From assembly GCF_004166885.1 (NCBI RefSeq), contig NZ_RCYU01000001.1, positions 744,001-808,000 of the forward strand: a DNA stretch of 64,000 nucleotides, in the 5' to 3' direction. Under the pieces are notes generated by a model that was not told the origin of the DNA, ran no database searches, and saw only the letters and a list, made by a program, of their open reading frames with translations. The position numbers and the translations under genes are program-made. Source of the stretch: Streptococcus sp. bf_0095. Its GTDB lineage: Bacteria; Bacillota; Bacilli; Lactobacillales; Streptococcaceae. Below, one piece after another: positions 54,635 through 63,428 of this stretch (positions are counted from its first letter, which is position 1; each line of letters begins with the position of its first letter).

Positions 54635-54693
54635 TTCTTTTCTCCTATCCAATTCACTTTTTGTTATTGAGAAAGGCTTTTCTCAGGTCAATC

Positions 54694-55245
54694 TTACCGA
54701 AGTAGATATTCTTTCGCTGTCGCTTGGACGTTTGGGGAAAGGTAGCGCTCTATCAAGTCACCTGTCCCTACAATATATTCCTCCAGAGGGACATCTTCTC
54801 TTTGTTTCCGAAAATTTGAAAAAGCGAAATAGAACTCCAAAAACTCCGTCAAACTTTCGCTGAGTTTGTAGAAATTAGAATATCCAGGCCTGCCCGCGTA
54901 AACTGGAGAACTGTCATCTTTCATATCACAGAAAAGAATATCATCTGTATCTGTAGTAGCGAATATCTGGTATTGCCCTTCACTAAACTGAAGAACATCT
55001 TGTAAGGCCCAACATTCGACTGTCCTTGCAGGAGAATCTAATACCAACAAAATGATATTAAAATTTTGATTAGCAAAAAATAAATCCTCATTGAACACTA
55101 TATGTTGATAATAATCAAGTAATTCTCCTGTCAAATCTGAAGACTGGATCCTTAATTTTTCGTTTGAAAAACTCACTGTTTGGGGAATAAACGTTGTTTC
55201 CTCATAGAGTTTAATGATCTTTTTTAATACAGTCACTACTGCCAT
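54694..55245 (-). CDS. SUKH-like immunity protein
   Basis: A 183-residue protein clearly paralogous to the gene at 61096-61659: DLTGELLDYYQHIVFNED against DLSGQLKEFYQHLSFEEE, and DDILFCDMKDDSSPVYAG against DEPIFCDLTSELSPVFGK. The FCD...SPVY pattern is that of SUKH (SMI1/KNR4 superfamily) immunity proteins. Good ribosome site GGAGAGAAAA. Confidence 0.65.
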   Translation of the reverse strand: MAVVTVLKKIIKLYEETTFIPQTVSFSNEKLRIQSSDLTGELLDYYQHIVFNEDLFFANQNFNIILLVLDSPARTVECWALQDVLQFSEGQYQIFATTDTDDILFCDMKDDSSPVYAGRPGYSNFYKLSESLTEFLEFYFAFSNFRKQREDVPLEEYIVGTGDLIERYLSPNVQATAKEYLLR

Positions 55246-55268
55246 TTTTCTCTCCTCGGTTATTCCTC

Positions 55269-55856
55269 TTACGTCTCCTTTAAGAATTCAAGCCATAGCT
55301 TCACCTCTGGATTTATGTCATGCGCTATCTCAGCATGCTTCCTATAATACATATCCAAGCAGCCTTGTTCATTCCGGAAAATAATGCCTTGTTCATAACA
55401 TGCTTTAAGGGTTGCAAGCATAGATTTCAATGACCGGTATTCGACCTGGGCCTCTTCTTCAAATACATAAAAACCAAGAATTTGCCCCTGAGCTTCTGGA
55501 GCCAAGTTCATGGCATAAAAATCTCCCCCTCCACTGGCAAAAATTGGGAACCAAGACTTGCCCCAAGCATCCGTTTCTCTTAGTTCTAAGTAGGTCTGGA
55601 TACTCTCTTCCAGAGACATCAAATAGAAACCAGGAAAAAATGCCAGCTCACCGAGTGTGATTCCCTCACTATCTTCTGAACCGTTTCTCCAAGTATAAAG
55701 AGCACGCAAGTCCTGGGTTGGCTGCAATGGTATTTCCTCAAACAATTCTTGAATTTTTTGAAAAGATAGTCCCGGATTTAGATGGTCTAAACAAGAATGA
55801 TGTAGCTGTTGGAGACATTTTTCAATCTCATCTAATAATTGGGTGATGTTTCCCAT
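55269..55856 (-). CDS. SMI1/KNR4 (SUKH) family protein
   Basis: A 195-residue protein with the SUKH sequence run: LRALYTWRNGSEDSEG, FLMSL-like FYLMSLEESIQTYLEL, WFPIFASGGGDFYAMNL and an acidic loop, ending with helical C-terminus. These are common immunity proteins in polymorphic-toxin loci. AAGGAG ribosome site. Confidence 0.75.
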   Translation of the reverse strand: MGNITQLLDEIEKCLQQLHHSCLDHLNPGLSFQKIQELFEEIPLQPTQDLRALYTWRNGSEDSEGITLGELAFFPGFYLMSLEESIQTYLELRETDAWGKSWFPIFASGGGDFYAMNLAPEAQGQILGFYVFEEEAQVEYRSLKSMLATLKACYEQGIIFRNEQGCLDMYYRKHAEIAHDINPEVKLWLEFLKET

Positions 55857-55872
55857 TTTTCTCCTTAAATAA

Positions 55873-56607
55873 TTAATCTAACATAGATACACTTGGCAAA
55901 TGTTTTTTCAAAAAGGCTCTCATATTCTTAGTATTTCCACCATCATAAAAAAATCTTAAATTTATCATTTTTTCTAGTATTTCAAGCAAACCATGATTTT
56001 TTATGACATTGGTATTGGATAAATCCAAATAATATATTTTTGATAACTCGAGAAACTTTACATCAGACAAATTTTTACTATTATTTATTGATAGAAAGAT
56101 TAAATCCTCAAGATTAGATAAAAAATTAAAATCACTAATTCTAGAGGAATATCTGTGACTAAAATACCTTAAAGTTTTTAGGGATGAAATATTATCTAAA
56201 ACTTCCAACTTTGGAACTCTCAAAATATTTAGCATCTTAATTCCAGAATGTTCAGGAAATATAATTTCTCTAACATTAACACTTCCCCAAATATCTAATC
56301 TCTCTAAATTAATAAATTCTGATAAATCTAAAATTTCATCTTTTGCACCAAAAATATCTAAACGCTTGATATCTCTTGAAACATTGCTTTCTGATAACTT
56401 TATATCATATATGGTATTGTCATTATCCCCTACACAATATCGTTGAAAAATAATAGCATTTAAACGATTGTAATTCACAACCCCATAATCTCCTTTCAAA
56501 ATGGGAAGAATATCATTCATATCGATTAATGGTTTGATTTTTAAAAATTCGTCTTTTGAATCAATAGAATTTTTTGTTAATTCATAGTAATAGTACGTGT
56601 TCGTCAT
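55873..56607 (-). CDS. Leucine-rich-repeat-like protein (paralogue A)
   Basis: A 244-residue, AT-rich gene. LRR-like units recur: LDLSEFINLERLDIWG, LNILRVPKLEVLDNI, FNFLSNLEDLIFLSIN and YLDLSNTNVI. It is paralogous to 59470-60213 over nearly full length (LDLSEF/LDFSKY, PKLEVLDNISS/TNLETIENIS, DFNFLSNL/DFDFIRDL, SVSMLD/HVCMRE). No signal peptide, so it is cytosolic. Role unknown, possibly immunity. Confidence 0.65.
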   Translation of the reverse strand: MTNTYYYYELTKNSIDSKDEFLKIKPLIDMNDILPILKGDYGVVNYNRLNAIIFQRYCVGDNDNTIYDIKLSESNVSRDIKRLDIFGAKDEILDLSEFINLERLDIWGSVNVREIIFPEHSGIKMLNILRVPKLEVLDNISSLKTLRYFSHRYSSRISDFNFLSNLEDLIFLSINNSKNLSDVKFLELSKIYYLDLSNTNVIKNHGLLEILEKMINLRFFYDGGNTKNMRAFLKKHLPSVSMLD

Positions 56608-56619
56608 TTTCCTTACCCA

Positions 56620-56757
56620 TTAAATATACTGCTTATTGAAAGCTAGTAGCGCCCCAATAACATTTTTCGGTTTATCATCGACCACTCAAAGATATATAAG
56701 ACTAAGAACTAGGCTTGCTTGCAGAGCATTATTGAAGACCGTTGCTTTATTCTCTAT
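56620..56757 (-). pseudogene. Possible decayed gene 3' end
   Basis: A 46-codon frame open except for one internal TGA ends VDDKPKNVIGALLAFNKQYI-stop, just before the LRR gene. It has no start or ribosome site. The shape suggests the tail of a lost gene, but AT-rich sequence gives such frames by chance. Confidence 0.25.
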
Positions 56758-56771
56758 TTAAGGGATTCTTA

Positions 56772-57131
56772 TTATTCAATCCCATCCTCTTTGTTACACT
56801 CTATCATGCATTTGACTGCATATTCTACCCATTCCCAAAAATCGTTAAACTCTTTTCGTTGCTCCCAGCCTTCTGTAGTAAAGTCATGAATGAGTTGGAC
56901 TTTATTGCCCTTTCCTATTTCAAAACAAGCGGTATCATCACAATCTCCTCTTTTAGCAAATGGAATCAACTTTCGGGTTGGGTACCTTTCCTGCAATCCC
57001 TCATACAAAAACAGGGCCCATTCTGAATCCAACAGATACCAACAATCAAAATCAACTAAATTGAGTTCGATCAATTTTTTGAACGATTCAGGATACTGAA
57101 ATATCCTTTCGTCCAGTAAATAGTTCTTCAT
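56772..57131 (-). CDS. SMI1/KNR4 (SUKH) family protein, short
   Basis: A 119-residue protein with the SUKH core KLIPFAKRGDCDDTACFEIG and VQLIHDFTTEGWE. Immunity-type context. Ribosome site AAAAAGGAAATAAGAA. Confidence 0.7.
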   Translation of the reverse strand: MKNYLLDERIFQYPESFKKLIELNLVDFDCWYLLDSEWALFLYEGLQERYPTRKLIPFAKRGDCDDTACFEIGKGNKVQLIHDFTTEGWEQRKEFNDFWEWVEYAVKCMIECNKEDGIE

Positions 57132-57283
57132 TTCTTATTTCCTTTTTGGTACAAGATTGACATAGAATGCCAGCTCTAGATTATTATCAAGGTCTTAGAC
57201 TTGTTCATTAAGATTTATATATTTTCTCCTACCGATTCCTTTCGTCAGGATGTTGACTAATAAATCCTCACTTTCACTCCACT

Positions 57284-57838
57284 CTAATAAGTAGTTTTGA
57301 TTATTTCTCCCGAACGAATATAGGTTTTAAAGAAGTTTTTAGGAACAGAGGCAATCTTAGGTGTAATGGATAAGCCATAGTTTGCAAAATCTAAAGCTAG
57401 CTTCTTAGAATCGATTGCATCATAATACTCAACATACAATCTGCATAAGTTCACTTTGGTAATAGAGAATTGTTTTAACAACCAATCCTTCTCAAGATCC
57501 TTCTCGGGATCTATGCTCGAAAATACGGTAGGATACGACGCATACTGAGCAGTAAAATCGATGGCCTCTTGGACAGCCTTTTCCAATTCAGCTTGATCCA
57601 TGCCATTTCTATGATCGATAGAACCTAATCGCGTTCTTAAAGCACAATCCACTTCTTCTAACAGTCCCGCGTCCAGAAAGAGAGGATGAAGGCCAACATT
57701 TACGAAATAGGCACTACCATCTGATTTTCGTTGAAAATAGATGACTGTGTAAAAATCATGATCGATTTTATAATAGTTATTGGTTCGCTTTAGTCGCGAA
57801 AAGCCATTTTTTAGGAAGAGTTCTTTGGCCTCTTTCAT
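57284..57838 (-). CDS. DUF4304 domain protein, possibly frameshifted near C-terminus
   Basis: A 184-residue protein whose central region (FSRLKRTNNYYKIDHDFYTVIYFQRK...FVNVGLHPLF) is DUF4304, a family often found among toxin-immunity genes. Start MKEAKELFLKNGF with AGAGG. The frame stops at IIKTTY right after an A4 run (57295-57298); in the -1 frame the sequence reads on as NYLLEWSESEDLLVNI to a stop at 57195-57197. A one-A loss in a former A5 run would explain this. Confidence 0.65.
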   Translation of the reverse strand: MKEAKELFLKNGFSRLKRTNNYYKIDHDFYTVIYFQRKSDGSAYFVNVGLHPLFLDAGLLEEVDCALRTRLGSIDHRNGMDQAELEKAVQEAIDFTAQYASYPTVFSSIDPEKDLEKDWLLKQFSITKVNLCRLYVEYYDAIDSKKLALDFANYGLSITPKIASVPKNFFKTYIRSGEIIKTTY

Positions 57839-57973
57839 TTCTTTACCTCTGTTTCTAGCAGGATGTGGAGAGTTCCTCATTGCTTTTTCCTAGGAATCTA
57901 AATGGATATAGGTTATCCCTATAATTCCATCCGAATGCATGGGTTATTGACAATTTTCATCTATTCTACACAA

Positions 57974-58903
57974 CTAGTCTAAGATCGTTCCTAGAATCAT
58001 CTTGTTTTGCTCGGATAATTGAAAGTCATCCATGAAATAGGGCAAAAAGTCATCAAGCAAGGGATGCCTAATTCCATCTATTGAGAGAGCTTTTTTCTGA
58101 CGTTCTTTTAATAAAACCAAGATTTCAATTGGGAAATATTGCCATAGTAAGGTATTGAAGTCTACTAAATGACTATCTCTGGTGTTTGCTAAATGATAAT
58201 CACACATGGATAAAATTGTTTCTCTAAAAACATCATCATCCTCTGAAAAAATAGTTTCCATAACCTGTTTATAGGCATCATTCACATTCTGATAAGGATT
58301 AGAGTCCAAGGGTTGATATTTGGCATCACAAGCATTCTCCAGCAGGTTAGCGAGTCGATCATCCTTACCATTTCCATAAAGAAAAACGACTAAAGGCAAT
58401 AAACTCTTTGCTGAAAAGAAAATAATTTTTTTCCCTTTTTCAACTTGGGCTTCTTTAAAATAGGCTAATTTATCAATTAAAAACTCTACATAAGTATCAT
58501 CTAGATAGGCAAGGGCAAATAAGATACTTAAACAAATATCTGTATCAAAGTTTGAGCCCCCTTTAGCCAAGTATTTAGCAGAAGCCATATCGGCCATTAC
58601 AGAACAAAAACAGCCATTTAGCAAAGATTGATAGGTTTCAGATGTCTTGTTTTCTATAAAATTAGAGACTAGAGGATAAGGACTTATAGAATCAATCATA
58701 TCTAAGTGATCATACAGGTATGATCTTACCTCACCATTTTCTTCGTAGTTAACTTTAACGCTTTTCTTATCAGATTTTAGAGCTGTTAAAATGGCTTCAG
58801 TATTAGATAGTTTTTCTGCCTCTAAGTGAAAATCTCTCGCCTTCAGTATTTGATTTCTAATGGTTGTTAATTTTCTTTTTTGAGTTGAAAGTGTTTTATT
58901 CAT
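57974..58903 (-). CDS. Unassigned 309-residue protein (immunity-array member)
   Basis: I do not recognise this protein. It is mostly helical, with no TM or signal, an N-terminal LSTQKRKLTTIRNQILKARD and a repeat-free body. AGAGGTCAAT ribosome site and a TATACT box at 58987-58992. By context probably an immunity protein. Confidence 0.5.
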   Translation of the reverse strand: MNKTLSTQKRKLTTIRNQILKARDFHLEAEKLSNTEAILTALKSDKKSVKVNYEENGEVRSYLYDHLDMIDSISPYPLVSNFIENKTSETYQSLLNGCFCSVMADMASAKYLAKGGSNFDTDICLSILFALAYLDDTYVEFLIDKLAYFKEAQVEKGKKIIFFSAKSLLPLVVFLYGNGKDDRLANLLENACDAKYQPLDSNPYQNVNDAYKQVMETIFSEDDDVFRETILSMCDYHLANTRDSHLVDFNTLLWQYFPIEILVLLKERQKKALSIDGIRHPLLDDFLPYFMDDFQLSEQNKMILGTILD

Positions 58904-58992
58904 ATTGACCTCTAAAATTTCATTACTTACACTTAGACTACCACTGTCTTTTGAAACACATTTCTTCCTGTCTTCCTACATTCTTCAGTATA

Positions 58993-59391
58993 TCACAAGG
59001 AAGAATTGATCCACTTCCCATCACCAAGCCATTCTTTCTTATCAATCCACCATCGTCCTTCTTGAAACACCATTCGAAAACGATAGAGAGTTTCTAAACC
59101 AGAACGATTCTCCTTGATATAGAAGTAAGTTTGATTCCCGTCATACTCTTCATCGACGATGGGATGCGTTTCTAATTTATAGTCAAATGGAAATCGAACA
59201 GATAAAGATACTTCCCTTTCTCTGAGTGTTTTTTTAGATCTACAAAACTGATCAAATATAGCAGCTAATTCATCCTTCAACATCTCTTTATCGGCTTGCT
59301 TTCTTAGGCTTCTAGTGGCTTTTCTCTCCCAAGAATACATGGCCTGCATAAACTGGAGGAAGGTTTCTTTTGCTAGATTCGTATAGCTCAT
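58993..59391 (-). CDS. NTF2-fold-type immunity protein
   Basis: A 132-residue protein resembling the NTF2-fold immunity type: ETFLQFMQAMYSWERKATRSLRK N-terminal helix, a beta-rich C-terminal half ending RMVFQEGRWWIDKKEWLGDGKW. Identification is by overall pattern. Good GGAGG site. Confidence 0.65.
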   Translation of the reverse strand: MSYTNLAKETFLQFMQAMYSWERKATRSLRKQADKEMLKDELAAIFDQFCRSKKTLREREVSLSVRFPFDYKLETHPIVDEEYDGNQTYFYIKENRSGLETLYRFRMVFQEGRWWIDKKEWLGDGKWINSSL

Positions 59392-59469
59392 ATTTCCTCC
59401 TACTTAAACAACGGGACTAATAGTTTATTCTGAAAACATAGGTTATAAAAAGCTGTATTGAAGTCGTTT

Positions 59470-60213
59470 TTAACCCTCTCGCATGCAAACATGTGGTAAC
59501 TCGCTTCTAAGAAGATCCCTTTGCTTTTGATTTGTTCTTCCCGTTGTTAAAAATCGAAGATGTTTCAGACTCTTCAGGTAGCTAACTGTTGATGCGTAGT
59601 TAAAAATATACGTATCGACAAAATCTAAAAAACGGAGCTCACTAGATGGATGGATAAAATCCAATTCTGGTAATTTTTTATTTGACGTAAATGAAAGATA
59701 GAGTAACTGATTTAAATCCCTTATAAAATCAAAGTCCGGAAACTTTACACCATAATCAAAGTGCAGATAACGCATGCCAGTATGAAAAGAAATGTTCTCT
59801 ATTGTTTCCAAATTTGTCATGGAAGATATCCCTAGAGCTTTCACACAATCATTCTGGGGTAAGATGATCTTTCTTACTTTTCTAGCCCCAACTATTAAAA
59901 TCTTTTCTACTTGTTCATATTTTGAAAAGTCTAGCACATCAGATTTACTTCCCATCAAGTAAATCACCCTCGTATTGCTAGGTAAAGAAAGCTGGTTAAA
60001 ATCTACATCTTTTAGCATATCCTCTGGGTTTTCGACAATGTATTTTTGTCTTAATAAGCGATTGATATTGATGAATTCTTTATAAGTCAATGTTTCATCC
60101 AATAATGGTGCAATCTCTTCAATAGAATGCAGAGGCTCCATTGCCATTAGATTCTCTCTTTCGGAAAATCCTTTTTTAATGATCTCTAAATATTTATCTA
60201 AACTGGTCATCAT
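59470..60213 (-). CDS. Leucine-rich-repeat-like protein (paralogue B)
   Basis: A 247-residue paralogue of 55873-56607 with the same repeat pattern (VLDFSKYEQVEKILIVG, LGISSMTNLETIENIS, FDFIRDLNQLLYLSF). Cytosolic, function unknown. The start may be either of the two adjacent ATGs after AGAGGTGA. Confidence 0.65.
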   Translation of the reverse strand: MMTSLDKYLEIIKKGFSERENLMAMEPLHSIEEIAPLLDETLTYKEFININRLLRQKYIVENPEDMLKDVDFNQLSLPSNTRVIYLMGSKSDVLDFSKYEQVEKILIVGARKVRKIILPQNDCVKALGISSMTNLETIENISFHTGMRYLHFDYGVKFPDFDFIRDLNQLLYLSFTSNKKLPELDFIHPSSELRFLDFVDTYIFNYASTVSYLKSLKHLRFLTTGRTNQKQRDLLRSELPHVCMREG

Positions 60214-60372
60214 TCACCTCTTTGCATGAATAAAATGCTTCGTTTTCTATTTTCAACCTAAATCATTTTACAATGACACCCTGACTAGAAGACTAAATCA
60301 TCGCTTGTCGCCAAAAGGTTAAAATCACGAATCTTCAGAGTATTTTTTCTAAATAAACTATATCCTGCTTGC

Positions 60373-61068
60373 TCAATCTCGATCAAAAATGACCTTGACT
60401 CTGGCTCTACCCGAAGCGTCTAGATATTGCTCTAGTTTCGTAATAGACTCCTCTGAATCAGACAATTGAACAAACAAATCCCCATTGATGGTCATGACAT
60501 CCTTTGTCGGTAAAAGCATGAGATTTTCAACACTTGGATCATTCACTATCATTAAGGAAGGGGAATAAATACAGCTTCTGGAGAGGTCTAGATTTCCAAA
60601 TCGTTCCCTAGCAGAAACAAAAATAGATTCCATCCCACCTTGGGCTTTCAGAACAAATTCCCTCTCAAAAAACGCTTCAAAACTGTCGTAGATCTCGATA
60701 ACATCCATAGTAATCCCATCTAAATAATAAACTTGATGACTTTGAATGTTCCCATCCTTCAATCTATAAGCGAATTGATCTCCAATTGCAGACATACCAA
60801 AAAGATAGTAGTCTGATACATAATCTCTCCAGACGTCTTTCCATACCTCATCCGAATTCCAGGAATCTAGCGTAATAGCTTGAGTAGAATCCGTCCCAAA
60901 CAAGCGATAATAGCCACCATAAAACTCCAAGCCATTGGTCATGGAGAGCAAATCCAGGTGAGCTTGAGGAAACTGTCTGGCTTTGAGTTTTTCTAGTTCA
61001 AAAGCTGAGGCCCCACTTTCTTGTATGACCAGATCCTCACAACATTTTAAAAAATTCTTCATTTTCAT
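60373..61068 (-). CDS. SMI1/KNR4 (SUKH) family protein, possible frameshift at the end
   Basis: A 231-residue protein: LDLLSMTNGLEFYGGYYRLFGTDSTQAI is a SUKH core and DYYLFGMSAIGDQFAYRL its typical next strand. The frame ends VKVIFDRD after a T5 run (plus-strand A5 at 60385-60389). Removing one T gives VKVILIEIEQAGYSLFRKN and 20 more residues to a stop at 60285-60287. This may be a homopolymer insertion; the evidence is only the open frame. Confidence 0.65.
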   Translation of the reverse strand: MKMKNFLKCCEDLVIQESGASAFELEKLKARQFPQAHLDLLSMTNGLEFYGGYYRLFGTDSTQAITLDSWNSDEVWKDVWRDYVSDYYLFGMSAIGDQFAYRLKDGNIQSHQVYYLDGITMDVIEIYDSFEAFFEREFVLKAQGGMESIFVSARERFGNLDLSRSCIYSPSLMIVNDPSVENLMLLPTKDVMTINGDLFVQLSDSEESITKLEQYLDASGRARVKVIFDRD

Positions 61069-61095
61069 TTGCTTCTCATCTCTTCATCTTTGGCT

Positions 61096-61659
61096 TTAGC
61101 CAAGCATAAATTCAATAAAGTCTTTTCGATAGGCTTCAGGAAGTTGCTCCTCGATAATAGCCATGATTCCTGTTAAAAAACCTTCTTTATAGTCCGACAA
61201 GTCCTCATCAATGTAGATGTCATTCTCAAACTTGGTGATTTCTAGCTTTTTCATCTGACTATAAGTAGACAAGAAAGTAGATAAAGAGGGGCTTAAGCAA
61301 TAGAGCTTGGAATTCCCAGGAATCTTGCCAAATACAGGACTAAGCTCGCTAGTTAGATCACAAAAAATTGGCTCATCCCCCATCATGTGAGCAAAAACCA
61401 CATAACTCTCTTTCCAGCTAGCATCCTGCCATCCTTCTGATGCAGCTTCACATAGAGGGAGAGGAATTAGAGCAAGATCATAGGGAGCTCCTCTAAAATA
61501 AGCTTCTTCCTCAAAGCTCAAATGTTGGTAGAACTCTTTCAATTGACCAGACAAATCTGGCTTTTCGACATGGAGACAGTCACTAGTAAATACAAGCTCT
61601 CCTAAGCCCTTGTTTCTATGATAGACTTCTACGAATTCCTTTAACAAATTGAGTATCAT
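61096..61659 (-). CDS. SUKH-like immunity protein (paralogue of 54694)
   Basis: A 187-residue protein with the same DLSGQLKEFYQHLSF and DEPIFCDLTSELSPVFG elements. Ribosome site AGGAG 7 nt before the ATG. Confidence 0.65.
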   Translation of the reverse strand: MILNLLKEFVEVYHRNKGLGELVFTSDCLHVEKPDLSGQLKEFYQHLSFEEEAYFRGAPYDLALIPLPLCEAASEGWQDASWKESYVVFAHMMGDEPIFCDLTSELSPVFGKIPGNSKLYCLSPSLSTFLSTYSQMKKLEITKFENDIYIDEDLSDYKEGFLTGIMAIIEEQLPEAYRKDFIEFMLG

Positions 61660-61713
61660 TATTGGACTCCTCTCACATTTTTGGGATTATATTTGGCTAT
61701 TTTCAACTGACGA

Positions 61714-61998
61714 TTACGTATCATTCTGACCGCTAGCGACAGCCTGAGCCCATATTCGTTCAAATTCCTCTTGACTAATCTTGATGGAGTCTGATAGATC
61801 CAACTCATCTTTCCGACCATCATAGAGTAGAAACCCTACTTCTGGAACATAATCCTGTAGGCAAGAGGAAGCATAAGAGTGCCCATTCAAAACGTTAATT
61901 TGTCGACTTGCACGCTGACCAGTAAACTCTGTATAAATAACTCCTAGACCCGACATAAACTCACTATTGCCATAATAATAATATTCTTTTTCACACAT
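61714..61998 (-). CDS. Small protein, unassigned
   Basis: A 94-residue protein with an EFERIWAQA C-terminus that reminds one of DUF6881-type proteins, but I am not sure. Start ATG has AAGGAAG. Likely an immunity-type gene by context. Confidence 0.45.
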   Translation of the reverse strand: MCEKEYYYYGNSEFMSGLGVIYTEFTGQRASRQINVLNGHSYASSCLQDYVPEVGFLLYDGRKDELDLSDSIKISQEEFERIWAQAVASGQNDT

Positions 61999-62096
61999 TA
62001 GAATCTTCCTTTACCATTTGTCTCTCCAAGAATGGCATTCTTTCCTCTCTGTCTCTTTCATCGACTAATTCTATGTTCATTTTCAATTTATAGAAT

Positions 62097-62537
62097 TTAC
62101 CGGTTCTTAGCCTTATTCTCCAAGACTCTCACTTCTACTTTATCCTCCGCTAAATGGAGATCCAATACTTTTTCCTGGTCTTTAAAGAATAGCGTCAAGT
62201 CTCTGGTAGAAATTTCACTAAAATAAGAGGGCAAAAATTCATCCAGAGACTCCATTTGAAACAAGACATAAATCGGTGAAAATTCCCAAAAAACTAGGAT
62301 AAACTGCCTGCTATTGCCAACTAGACTTTGAATTAACCTACTTAAATCTTGAGTAGTGTGGGCAACAGGAAACTCATAAAGGCAAGGAAGTGGAGAGTCT
62401 ATAGGATTCAACTCCCCAGCATACCAAGCAATTTCTTTAGGTTTATCGGTCAGAAAATGGACATCCTTTATCCCCTTCAAACTCTTGATTCGTCTTTTCA
62501 CTTTTAACAAGGATAATTTCTTTTTTAAGTCACTCAT
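62097..62537 (-). CDS. Unassigned 146-residue protein (immunity-array member)
   Basis: Not recognised. Basic N-terminus (SDLKKKLSLLKVKRRIKSLKG) then mixed alpha/beta. It is 13 bp after the next gene upstream (62551). GGAG ribosome site. Confidence 0.5.
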   Translation of the reverse strand: MSDLKKKLSLLKVKRRIKSLKGIKDVHFLTDKPKEIAWYAGELNPIDSPLPCLYEFPVAHTTQDLSRLIQSLVGNSRQFILVFWEFSPIYVLFQMESLDEFLPSYFSEISTRDLTLFFKDQEKVLDLHLAEDKVEVRVLENKAKNR

Positions 62538-62550
62538 TGTTTGTGCTCCA

Positions 62551-63264
62551 TCATTCTGAAACAGAAATTTTGCTCACAACCTCATTCTCTTTATCCAGCA
62601 GATACAGGAAGTTACTTTTTGCTTCCAGTTTACCAAGCTTAGCCCCATAATCCATCTCATGAGCAGCGCAGGATTGAATCAACTGACGGATTCTCTTATC
62701 CTTTTGCTCTATCTTCCAAAACAAATCCACCTTATCCAGCTGATGCTCCACTTGAATGGAAAAGATCGTGGATTGGATCTTCTTCCTTTTCCACTCCCAG
62801 CTATTTTCATAATCGTTTTTCTCTATTTCATTGACTACATCATCTATCAAGGAGTATGGAATAGAGAGCTCCTGAAACACGCGCTTTACCCCTTTTAACA
62901 AGGCCTCTAAGAGCAGCTTTTTCTGTTCCAATGGACTCGAGCTTTCATAGCTAGAAAAATCAAATAAGACCTGAACAGTATAGACGCCAAGTAGGTTCAT
63001 GATAGCTGGATTGCTAATCGTATCTACACATTCTACGATGATTTTCCAACAATCCTGGGTTATAACTGGTTTGAAAAGCCGTTCTACCATAGAGGTCATA
63101 CATTTGGATTCATATACGAACGCTCTTCGAAGGTCTTTCCAATTCTGTCGATAGTCCTTAATTCTAGCTTCCTCGTAAGTTAGCCCAGCTGAGTCCATCA
63201 GCTCCTCAATCCTCTGTTGATTTTCCACATAGGGCTTATCTAATTCAAAATACTGTAACTTCAT
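62551..63264 (-). CDS. Unassigned 237-residue protein (immunity-array member)
   Basis: Not recognised. Predominantly helical; LLEALLKGVKRVFQELSIPYSLIDDVVNEI and a C-terminal KLGKLEAKSNFLYLLDKENEVV strand region. Weak ribosome site. Close spacing to 62097 suggests co-transcription. Confidence 0.5.
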   Translation of the reverse strand: MKLQYFELDKPYVENQQRIEELMDSAGLTYEEARIKDYRQNWKDLRRAFVYESKCMTSMVERLFKPVITQDCWKIIVECVDTISNPAIMNLLGVYTVQVLFDFSSYESSSPLEQKKLLLEALLKGVKRVFQELSIPYSLIDDVVNEIEKNDYENSWEWKRKKIQSTIFSIQVEHQLDKVDLFWKIEQKDKRIRQLIQSCAAHEMDYGAKLGKLEAKSNFLYLLDKENEVVSKISVSE

Positions 63265-63428
63265 ATTCGTGGTCTCGTAGTTTTTTTCTTGTAGAAAGGT
63301 CTAGCCTTAGGTCAAGGTCTAATATTTGTGCTCTTCCTTCACTTTTTCCCATAGTCGTGGTGTCCCTCCTAGCAATGGAGGATTGTTTGATCATCCAGAA
63401 TCTCCGCAAATAAGCTAAGAATACATCT

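Noticed and set aside
54656..54745. An alternative open frame (GKIDLRKAFLNNKK) past the end of the SUKH gene at 54694
   Set aside because: The paralogue at 61096-61659 ends at the matching point, so the present stop looks natural.
61991..62080. 29-codon ORF (MNIELVDERDREER...) between 62097 and 61714, stop overlapping the next ATG
   Set aside because: No ribosome site; it extends an alternative frame of AT-rich purine-biased sequence and has no recognisable similarity. Left unannotated.
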